Shown in pieces: positions 51,200 through 61,100 of a stretch of DNA of 64,000 bases. The DNA is from Setophaga petechia (Eukaryota > Chordata > Aves > Passeriformes > Parulidae). Positions within the stretch are counted from its first letter, which is position 1, and each line of letters starts with the position of its first letter. The stretch covers positions 24,636,235-24,700,234 of the forward strand of contig JANCRA010000005.1 in the NCBI GenBank assembly GCA_024362935.1, in the 5' to 3' direction. The notes under the pieces are model-generated. The model made no database searches. It saw only the letters and a list, made by a program, of their open reading frames with translations, and had not been told where the DNA came from. The position numbers were made by a program, and so were the translations under genes.

Positions 51200-54100
51200 G
51201 TGGGTAGATGAAGGAGGCAAGTATCTGGGGTTGTTGACTTGTTTTCAGTTTCATGTCCTTGCAGGAGACAGACTTGGTACAACAGGGTGACACACAGGAC
51301 TAATGGGAGCGAGGTCTTGGTGCACTGCAAGATGTCTGGAAAACCAGACACAGACTTTAGAGCAGTGCTATCTGCAGGGACACTGGGCAGCATTCAGAGT
51401 AGCTCAAGAAGGAAGAAAAGATCTTGAAAAACCAGGCCCAGAAAGTGAAGTTGTGACAGCTGATAACATGGGTATAGGGGTTTGAATGCATGGAGAAATT
51501 CTACTCTTCATCTGGAATTCTTGCATTGCAGAACTGACAAAATAAACCCTGCCCCAAAATGGACTGATATAAAATGAGATTGAAAAAACAATGCAGAGTC
51601 CTCACAGCTTACTAAAGCAAAAGACAGTGCCATCCCATGATGTGTCACGATAGAATATAGAAATTGCAAAAAGCTGTCAGTGAGGTTGTACATTGTCCAG
51701 TAATTTCCCCTTAAGGTGTTTTTGCAGTCTGTTCATCAGGCTTTGTTATGTGCTGTTATATTAGCTTGGGGTATATATTGTTGCTGGGTATACTGTGGCT
51801 TGAGAGTAGCTAGTTAAAAGTAAGGAGAGAAAAGATCAGAAACAAAAGTATGCAAACAGATTTTCTATTCAGTTTTACTGTTATCGAAATAATTCTGTTC
51901 CATGTTCCATACAGGATGCCAACATTTTTGTTCCTAAATGTAAATATATTTCTACTAGGCAGAAATTGAGGTTTAAAAGTCTGATTTTAAATTTAAAATT
52001 TCAACCTTATCATCTATACTCTATTTTTTTTTTTTTTTAGTTTCTTATGTATACTAAGAAGATGGTGTTGAGGAAAACTAAAGTATGCAATCCATTTATT
52101 GTTCAAGTGGGCCAAATAGCCTACTATTTAAGCAACAAGTAATTGCTGAGATTTATAATATAATTTTTAGTAATAAAAGCATTTCTTGAGCTTTTTAAAG
52201 CATATTAATGCACTGCTAATGTGAATTGTGGTCTTGGAGTCCCTTCTTTGAAAACAGCATTTCTAGGAATCACCCATGGATAACAGGAGGTGGCAGAACA
52301 CCCTTCCTGCTGTACAGGTTTGAAGTAAATGACTCCAGATCCTTTCTTGACTGTTCACTTACCATCACACTCTTTACTTCCTTACAGTAATGGAAGTGAC
52401 TCAACCAGCAATTGTGCTGGCCAACAGGCAAGGAGTTGCCAGCTTGGTGTGTAAATACAAGAACATCGGGAATGCGAAGGAAATTCGAGTGACTTTGCTT
52501 AAACAAACTGGTGACCGAATCACAGAAATCTGTGCTTCATCATACACCACGGAGTTCAAAACATTCTTTGTGGAAAAGATCATTCAGTGCCACGTTACCC
52601 CTGGCCAAAACAATGTGACCCTCACGCTGGCTGGCCTGCAAGCAAATGACACCGGGCTTTACATTTGCAAGATGGAGCGGATGTACCCCCCACCCTATTT
52701 CATGAACAAGGGAAATGGCACACATCTCTTTGTCATTGGTAAGGCAAGCAGATTCACAGTACTGGGATACTTCCAAGTTAAGGGAGCAGCTATTACATCT
52801 CAAAGGTCTTCAGAGTTCTGTCTGTAAGAAGTGAGGGTGAATACTGGTTTCAGCGCTGAAAACCTTGATTAGCTCTTATTTCTTCCAGGTCTCCCTGCAG
52901 ATGCCCAAAGCAAGCATAGTCATAGCCAAGGAATGATAGCATAAGCAACACCATGCAGTGTACACCTATGTCTAGGCAGTTAGAAACAGAAGTGCAAAAG
53001 TCAGAGTAAGGTGTGAGCTCTTCTACAGATAAAAACTCTTTTCACTGGAGGTTGAGTAGGCAGCGACTCAGAGCTCAGTCCTGGTGGTATCCTGGGATAG
53101 CACATGCTAGAGAAAAGCAGTGTAGAGACCCACTGACTCTAAGGCCTTCCTTATGAGACTCATGTATGACATGCACATGTGTGATATCATATGTTTTAGA
53201 TCCAGAACCTTGTCCAGACACTGCCATATACCTCTGGGTATTAGGAGCTACTGCCTCAGGATTTTTTCTTTACAGTATCATCATCTCAGCCATTCTTGTG
53301 GGCAAAGCGGTAAGTCCCATCAACTCAGCCCCCTTCTGCTAATAATACCCCTTTGTGTGATGAGGACAAGGAGAAAGAAATGAGAACAGGGAAGAACACT
53401 GTGAACAAACCTGGTGGGATGCTCCACTTTGCAAGTCCAATGTTATTACAATAATGCAAAATAAGAGAAATTGCTGGACCTGCTACTTACATTTATTTAT
53501 GGCTCATTTGTGTTGCCAGCATACTAGAAAGCAGCCAGCTTCCATCAGCTGGACTGAGCCTTGGCTTAGGGTTGGATGCTTAAAACCAGGCAAAATCCTG
53601 GATGCTTCTGGGATTGAAGGCAACAGTCTTCATGTGTAGTCTCTCTTCACAAATGAGTCACACAAAATCCCAGAATTTAATTTTTTCCTTTTCTCATCAT
53701 TCACCTCTGCAAAGCAAATTTAAACAACCTTCTCCTTGGGTAGGGGAAGTGTAACTTCAAGCATTTCTAATTTCACAGCTAGAAATGCACAAAAGTATGC
53801 AAAATGTAACCCTGTGTTGCCTTTTTTCACAGGGGTTTGCAGCACTCATAGTCTGTAAAAAAAGCACCTGAGCTTGAAACCAAACAATGATTTTTCAATC
53901 AGTCCTTGTCCCTAGAAGGTAAATGAAGCTGTCAGGTGTGAACACTCCTAGCTTTGAACCAACACTGAACTCTGAAGCAGAAGCACCATCAAAGAGCTAA
54001 ATGAGTGGCAGGACTCTTTTTTCCCCCTTTGTATAAATAGCCCCTGTACATCCTGATCCTCCAACAAATGCTCTTAACAGATCTTCTATTAAGAGGCAGA

Positions 54101-54395
54101 GAAAGGTGTCTAGAATACATTCTACTCAGTAAAGGAAGCATATCCATTGGTTTCTCTAAAATGTGCTGCTCAATGATTATGCTGTGTTTGCCTGTTTATT
54201 TTACTTTCTTCCCATATGTTACAGATAAAAAGAAGACGATGTCTCACTACTGGAGTCTATGTGAAAATGCCTTCTGAAAAGCTAGAGAAAAAAGTGATTC
54301 CATTCCACATCACTGTTAACTGTAACAAGGAAGGAGAGAAACCATTTCCTAGCTGGGATGGAGTGTCTGCTAATTCATTTCAGTTAAAGAAATAA
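51142..54395 (+). CDS. CTLA4: CTLA4 inhibitory T-cell receptor, four coding exons, 229 aa
   Basis: Spliced CDS joining 51142-51199, 52388-52738, 53200-53309 and 54225-54395, all with GT/AG ends and a continuous frame. CTLA4 binds CD80/CD86 more tightly than CD28 and restrains T cells, partly by removing ligand through endocytosis. Residues 1-19 are a short signal peptide. The V domain (about 20-136) has C41/C113 and C68/C87 and MYPPPY at 118-123. The stalk keeps EPCPD with the dimerising C141. The membrane segment is about 146-170. YVKM at 185-188 is the AP-2/PI3K/SHP2 site in the family. Sequons are N95, N106 and N129. Odd: compared with the mammalian tail, which ends at the asparagine equivalent to N205, the frame continues for 24 residues to K229, and the second tail tyrosine is F200. 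In-frame TAA at about 51097 fixes the start at ATG 51142. Confidence 0.97.
51200..52387 (+). other. CTLA4: CTLA4 intron 1
   Basis: Intron of 1188 bp with a T tract near 52024-52040 and AT-rich sequence. No exon or repeat family is recognised inside. Confidence 0.85.
52388..52738 (+). CDS. CTLA4: CTLA4 coding exon 2 (V-type Ig domain)
   Basis: Codes residues 20-136 after acceptor CTTCCTTACAG. Features in order: EVTQPAIVLANRQGVASLVC (C41), EICASSY (C68), IQCHV (C87), TGLYICK (C113), RMYPPPYF, and a final GNGT sequon. The donor is ATTG|GTAAGG at 52739. Both ends are in phase 1, as in CD28 exon 2. Confidence 0.97.
52739..53199 (+). other. CTLA4: CTLA4 intron 2
   Basis: Intron of 461 bp between the Ig and transmembrane exons. 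Nothing else is recognised in it. Confidence 0.85.
53200..53309 (+). CDS. CTLA4: CTLA4 coding exon 3 (stalk and transmembrane segment)
   Basis: Codes residues 137-173. DPEPCPDTAIYLW is the conserved stalk with dimerising C141, followed by a hydrophobic segment ending ILVGKA. The acceptor is ATGTTTTAG|ATCC and the donor is GCG|GTAAGT at 53310. Its 110 nt are not a multiple of three, so skipping it gives a frameshifted, membrane-free product. Confidence 0.95.
53310..54224 (+). other. CTLA4: CTLA4 intron 3
   Basis: Intron of 915 bp with GT/AG ends and acceptor CCCATATGTTACAG. No extra exon is recognised in it. Confidence 0.85.
54225..54395 (+). CDS. CTLA4: CTLA4 coding exon 4 (tail, extended C-terminus)
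   Basis: Begins IKRRRCLTTGVYVKMP, reaches the sequence PFHITVN equivalent to the mammalian C-terminus, then continues from TGT at 54321 to TAA at 54393. The extension is 24 residues, starts CNKEGEKPF, ends SFQLKK and has no tyrosine. The basic RRR patch and YVKM are conserved features of the family. C179 next to the membrane is a possible palmitoylation site (inference). The last codon and stop overlap an AATAAA hexamer at 54391-54396. Confidence 0.93.
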   Translation: MKRRRCLTTGVYVKMPSEKLEKKVIPFHITVNCNKEGEKPFPSWDGVSANSFQLKK

Positions 54396-54570
54396 ATTAA
54401 CTGTCTTTTTACAAAAGGCATACAGGAAGGTGAGAGAATATTCTTTGTAACTTCAATGGTTTGGAAGAAAATAAATAACATATGTATTCATATTTGAAGA
54501 TTAACCCTATCACATAAAGATGGCTACATTAGGCCATTGACTTTTTTGAGATGTATTGGACCAATATGTA

Positions 54571-54585
54571 ATATATATATATATA
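54571..54585. repeat. (AT)n microsatellite in CTLA4 3' UTR
   Basis: ATATATATATATATA, 176 bp after the CTLA4 stop codon and inside the probable 3' UTR. Confidence 0.85.
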
Positions 54586-55152
54586 AGTGTGTAGCATTAA
54601 GAGCTATTGCTGTTGCAGTTGAGCATCTTACTGCCAAATTTCATCATGCCTACTGATCAACTGAAATCCAAACACTATTATGACAGAGACTTGTGTGCCA
54701 TTGCAAGGCTGATCCACAAGTCTGGGGGGTGAGGTAGGAGAGCACACTAATGTACAAAGGAATGTTGACTTTTTTCCCTGCATTGATATTTATTAGTTTC
54801 ATTTCTGGCATTAGTGCTCTGCACTTCCACAGAGGCCTCCCCATAGGCTGGCACTGATGACACTGCTGGTCTAGAAGCCTGATCTTAGCTCTCTTGAGTA
54901 TTGTGTCCCAGAAGGGCTGTGATGGAGCTGACTGATGGTCCTGCAGCCAGCGCTGACAGTTTGGTTGGAGAAAAGGCACCAGCAGGAGCCCTCTTGTTGG
55001 GAGAGTGCTCCAGCTCTGCTGGGGCCTTGTGTTTTACAAATGCTAAATTAGCATCTATCCAAAAGGCAGAAGTATGTTGCTGTGTTTAAAAAGTCTATTT
55101 TCCATGAAAATACTGACAGTGTATAATCTTGTTTATTAGTTATGTACTGTTC

Positions 55153-55158
55153 AATAAA
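55153..55158 (+). terminator. CTLA4: Distal poly(A) signal of CTLA4
   Basis: AATAAA about 760 bp after the stop codon, followed within 40 bp by GAGTTCATGTCTTCTTC. It is the best-placed distal signal; earlier hexamers at 54391 and 54470 could be used alternatively. Confidence 0.5.
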
Positions 55159-55189
55159 AACCTTGAAGCTTTGCCCAAATTCGAGTTCA

Positions 55190-58100
55190 TGTCTTCTTCA
55201 CCATTCTCAGAATAATGAGAAACAGGAAGTGGCTACATGTTAGAAAGCAGTGAAGAAAACATGAACCTGTTCTCTCTGACCCCGTGTTTTGCCCTTCAGA
55301 GACACCCTGTGTGCTCATGCCAACATTTCCGTTCTCAGCTCTCCTCCTCAGCTAGCCACCATTACAATCTGTCAGTTCTATTTGCCTAGTTACAGCTGTT
55401 GTGATGTGCTTCAGACACTCTACCAATCATGTTTTCACTTCCATCAGAGTTACTCACTTGCAGAAGGTAGCTTTAATGTCTTTGACAGCACCTCCTGTAC
55501 ATGTTTAAAGAAAAACCTTGTCCTAGTTTCAAATCCTGTTTTCTTTGCACCACTCTGACACTCTCACCCACTAAATGCCAGTCAACACACAAAGCTGCTA
55601 GAGCTTAAAACAATTTCAGAATTCTCAGCTACTATCTATTAATTTGATTCTTTGCTATCAAAATTTCACATTGCAACCCAAAACACTGGCAGCATGTGCC
55701 TGTTTCACAGCTGTGAATCCATCTTCTTGGCTGCAGAGCCCTTTACTCTATGTTCTTGTAGTGGCAGCAGCTCCCAGAACACCAAATCTCATAGCTCTTT
55801 TAGTCTGCTTTCCCTCTCTTGCCCATTCTTCTGGCACCACCTCCAACTGTGCAAAGACACATTCACATTCTCAATTTGCCAGTGTTTGCCAGTGCTAAGT
55901 GCTCTCTCAGTGCTGATATACAAGTGCTGCTTTAAGTAAAAGTAGCATCTGATGACATATCTTTCTTTTCAAAGTATTTTAGTATTCTGACATTAGTCTG
56001 GTATTTTCCCCCAATTTTTCACAATCTAGTGTTTTGGGGATAAAAAATCGTAAAAGATCATATATCTATTGTCACTGCAAAATGAGTAAACTTCTGCCCT
56101 TTCAGGTGCAGCCTGATCAGGCAAGTGTGTTCCATGACTCCATGATGAAAAATAGGTTTGACTCATGGATCCACTTGTAGAAGCTGTAGAGAGCATGAAT
56201 AATTATCCAGGGCAATTTTTTTCCACCATAGCAAGTAGTGAATCATGTGTCTGAGCTCTAGTCAGGAATCAACTGTTTCTTTTATTTCCTTTCCTTGGCA
56301 ATTTCTCTATACTTACTTTTCTTAAGCAATCTAAAAGCAGTTCAAGTTCATTATTTTCCAAGCTTATCCCTCCTGGGTGAAGAGATGCTTTGGATCAGTA
56401 TCCACAACCTCATGACATCTGGCCACAGCTGGCTGTGAATCTGTGTCACCGCAGAACCTGTGCATATTCCAATTCACCTCTATTGCTGACCATTAAGTTG
56501 ACCATAACTAGGCCTTCTGCATCCACCTGGACAATTTCCTTTTGGTACACCTGTGTTTCCTTGAGACACCCAGTCTGCAACAACCAGGGAAGAAATCTGC
56601 CATAAGTAACTAACAAGTTACTAAAATAGCTGAATAGTGAAGGTCTTGGGAGAGCAGAACAGAAACAATAGTCTTACATACGGTAGTAGCAACATTTTGT
56701 GTTTGCCTCCTGCACTTAAATAATTATTGATGCTTATTAATTATCTTATTAATCTCTAAAATTATGGTGTTTCTTAATTATCTTATAAGAAATTACTTTG
56801 CCCAGATTCTCTGTTCTGATCTTCTCTTCATCCTTAGTTGTTACTTTTTCCAACCTTCTCTTGTTTCTGTAGCGCTTAGTGCTTAATTTTCTTTGGCTTT
56901 CCTTACCACTGAGCAGAATGTTATATAACGCTTTATTACTTTTTGTTCTAAGCCAGGTTCCCCTTTTGAATTTTCTGGCAGGGTAGTAGGTGCACTCAAA
57001 TCAGCAGATGTGGCAGTGAAGACCAAAGTGAGATTTCAGTTCAGATTTTATTGACAATAATATTCTCATCATTCATATCTGGCACTACAGAGATGAGTGG
57101 AGCCTAAGTACCTGCAGAGATGATATTTATACCTACCTCCCTATGGTTCATGTAGCAGCTAGCTCTGATGAGGGCAGAGCCCAGACCTCAGGAAATTTCC
57201 ATTGTCCTGTGATGCCTCCCAGAACCTCAAGGCCTGTGCTTTTCCCTGATAGCAGGGAGAAGCATCTTTCACAATCAGCACTCCAAAATTGTTATATATA
57301 CGAGTCAAATACAGTGTTCTGTGAGATCGCAGCAGTACCAAAATGAAAGGTGAAAATGCTAGATCAGTGTACATCCCAGAAAATGCAATAAAGAGGAAAC
57401 CATTACTCTTTCTGGGAAGGAAGAATGTGCAAAGCAAAGATGAAAGGATTTGGTCTCAGAACTCTGCTCATTAGAATGGGGAGTTTTAAAACACAACTGA
57501 ATATCTTACCTGGACAGCCAAATTATGAGACCATACTGCTCGGTGAGGTTCAGAAAGAGCTTCTTTTGATGTGCTCTTCACCTCTTTAGGAGATCTGTCA
57601 GCCTGTTTGTGAAACAGAGAGTGTGAGTTTCTGGCTGGATGGGTGGGAATTCACAGGTATACAGGTCTGCATCAATGACAATGGCATATGCATACACCAC
57701 TCCCAGCCCCCAATCATCTACTTTCATTTTCATCCACTTCTTTATCTGAACTATTTCTTTCCTTGGCATTTTCAAATATCAGAGTCCTATCGGATAGAGA
57801 AAAATCTATGAAAAAGGTTTCCCACACAGCTACTCTGTGAGTAGGCAATGAGTAGTCTATAATTTTAGGTTTAGAGATTCCCCATTCTTTGAAGGAATAT
57901 ATGAATCTGAACTCACTACTCTGTCAGGCCTTGATGTCTGTAGGGAAAGTCCATTAATGCCATTTTCCACAGAGACTTAATAAATTTTAACAAAAATCAT
58001 CAAGGACTCCTAGGTCATGCAAGGGCAGACACTTTTGACCTATTGCTATCCTTCCTAATGTCCTGAGTTTTGCTCAAAACTCCTTTGGGTCTAATTTCTT

Positions 58101-61100
58101 GTTTTCCAATAACCAGTGCATTGGCCAGGTAACTCCTAACAGATCTGATACAATTCCTGGCTTCAGTACTGACTTTGAGCTTTCCAGGTCCAAAGAGTGT
58201 GAGTATGTGTGTGAGGAGCTGAGGTAAGGTTTGGAGGCAAAGTACCTTGGAAGGTAAGATATAACAGCTTTCACTAGATAAAAGCTATTGCTGGGGAGTG
58301 AGTTCTGAAAAATCAACCAGAAAATGCATGATTTTGCCTGTGACAGAAACAGTCTGAACCATGACTAAAGAGCTCTCCCTCTAGGAGAGGCATAAACAGG
58401 AATCAGATGATGTATCCAAGAGTTGTAACAGGAAATCCAAACCAAAGAAGCCTGGTGCACAGCAGATGGATTTATGCATTACTGAAACCAATTTATTGTT
58501 GACATTTGCAAACTGCATTCTTGCTTGAATATGGAAAAGTTATTTTGAGGTAGCTTCTATCACAGCTAAGCAGTGGGGCCCCTGCACATAACCGTTATTG
58601 ATTAAAGGTCTTAGAAATTGCAGGAAGGGGATATTTAAAAATTATGCCTGAAGGCAGATCAAAAATTTTTGTTGTTTACTAGAGGGGGGAAGCAAGGAAA
58701 AGTTTAGGAAAGGGACAAAACTTCATTGGGAATCATTAGTAATTGCAGCCGAGGTAACACAGCAGATGTTTCCATGAACTAAAAGACTGTTACCTCCTCA
58801 AAATTTCACTATTCTTTCCTTTTTCAGCTTTTCAAACAGAATTCTATTTCTATTTCTATTTTTATAGCAAGCTGCCTTAATCACAGTCATGTTTTTATAT
58901 TTCACTGAACATTTTTTTAGAGATTATGAAGTTTCAGATGAATGAAAAGATCTCAGTTTCTTCATTGATGGCTTTTCCTCTTCATTCTTTTCTGACTGCT
59001 GTTTTAAAGAGTAGCATATGAAAACGTCCAGTTTGGTCTGCTTCATTCAGCAAAAAGCAAGACCTTGCTTTCAAAGAAAATGGAATTTCTCACATAATTA
59101 CATGATTCCAACAGGTGATACTTTTAGATGACCATATCCTCTAACAGCACAGATGGTACAACTGGGAAAACTTGAAACTGGGTAACATCTGTTGGACTAT
59201 GCTGTGTTGTGGGTGGGATTTACTGACATTCATGCTCTAGCCAGCAATGCAGCAGTTTGCATAGAAAGCTGGAACAAGCAGCAGAGTGCTTTATTCTTCC
59301 CAGACAGATCAGTGCCTGGGATGTAGGTTTTCTATAGGATATGAATATTAAAGCTTGGGCCAAGATTGCCACTGACATGAAAAATATAGGATTGCTGGTT
59401 TTATATAAATAAAAATATATACACTGAGCAAATACTCCATGTTTTTTTCAAACTAGAAACTCAGTAGCCAGACCCCAAAGACTCTTACAGTTCAGTATAC
59501 ACAGGCAACAAATGAATCCCGTTCTATATTCAATGGTGATTGTTATCTTACGACACTTTAGTCTTGTTTGTAGAGTTTCTCCTTGGGAATTTGTAGCTTG
59601 CTTGAACTAGTGATGGAAGGGACCAGCAGAAGTACTGCTTACTTTTGTGCAAACTAGAAAGTCTTCCCTCTGCAAACTGGAAAGCATGAGGGGATTGATA
59701 TGTAATAACTTCCACAGCACTTAGTGCTGGGCACTTGAAACATCTTCAGCTGTAAGAAATATTTCAATATCCTTCCTCCCTGTGAAAAGTCACATTAAAA
59801 GTTGGGTCTCTGTTGGCCTTCAGCTGAACTCCAGATGCCTATTTCCATGTGCTATTGTGTGGGGAAAGCTGAGGTGTTTGAAGTTCCGTGGAAGCTTTGA
59901 TAAGCTTTTTTCATCTTGCATGCTTTCAGAGCTGGCCTTTTACCTGCTAGACAGAGCTTCTAGTTCTTGCTGTTGTCATCTTTCTACTTCATTTGAAGCC
60001 AAACAAATAGGTGATTAAAAATAGGCCTTGTCTTCTCCTGTGCTACAAAGAGTCTTGGTGGTACTATGGTCCAATTTATTTGCATCATACAGATAAAAAT
60101 GTAGATGCAATGAGCTGGATAAAAGTTGTAAAAATACTCGGTGGTCGGGAAACAAGCACCAAAAATAATCCACAATTGAAACTGTCACAAAACGTGGTAT
60201 GTTAGCAGTACTTAATCACGATCAGGAAGAAAAACAGTTCATTTCTCTGTAAGTTATCAAATCTTTCTGGTAAGTGACACTTCAGAAACATTCGACAGCT
60301 TCATAACTGGCTGACTTAATGTTTTACATGCAGGAAAGATGGCTAGAACAGCACTAATCAGCAGAATAAGTTGGTTTCATAGTTGAGCTTTGGTGAGGTG
60401 TTAGATTGTGTGGGTAGCATTTATAAGAGCTTTCTCACTTTTAATTCTGTAGCAAAGATGACTGTCTGCTTCACAAATTATTAATATTTTCCTTTCTCTC
60501 ATAATGCCAAACTAATTAATTATATCATATTGTATATATGACTATCTGTCTGGTCTTCTTTTTATAGTACTCTCTCACTAAGATAAAACCTCTCTTAAGC
60601 TCTTTTCCCTCTTCATCTCTCTGCAATAACATAGAATCATTATTATCATTTTACCAGTAGGTTACAAACTCATATTATTCCTTCTCTCTTATGTAAGGCA
60701 CAGGGATATATCTGGTGTAAAAAATTCCTCACATTAATGTCATCATTTATACTGCAATTTTCAGAAAAAACTTGCTTTATTTTTTATCATGTTTTTACTT
60801 CATATTTTATGACTTAAAAAGGCCAGGTTTCTACACACTTTCATTAAATACAGCAATTGCTTTACTGTCACTGGTCACAAGGAAGGTGGCGTTCTTTCAT
60901 GGGAGTTGACAGAGAAGCTTCACCGGTGCTTCAGATGCCTCAGTCAGAAATACACCTTAAGCAGTTGCTTTATGTTTCCTGGAAGGAGGGCATTCCCTGT
61001 GCTAAGTGTGTGCATCTGTTTTCTTGGTTTATTTTCCAGTGCTGGATGCTCCAGAGGACCTGATCGCTTGTGTCTCATCCAACAAATCCCTGAACTAGAA

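Larger units (their letters stand above)
54396..55180 (+). other. CTLA4: CTLA4 3' untranslated region (probable)
   Basis: Runs from the stop to just beyond the AATAAA at 55153, which is followed by a T/G-rich stretch suitable as a downstream element. It contains another AATAAA at 54470-54475 and an AT dinucleotide tract at 54571-54585. Its end is inferred. Confidence 0.6.

Noticed and set aside
60628..60641. CATAGAATCAT resembling a reverse-oriented CR1 tail
   Set aside because: The sequence beyond it shows no CR1 body; a short chance match.
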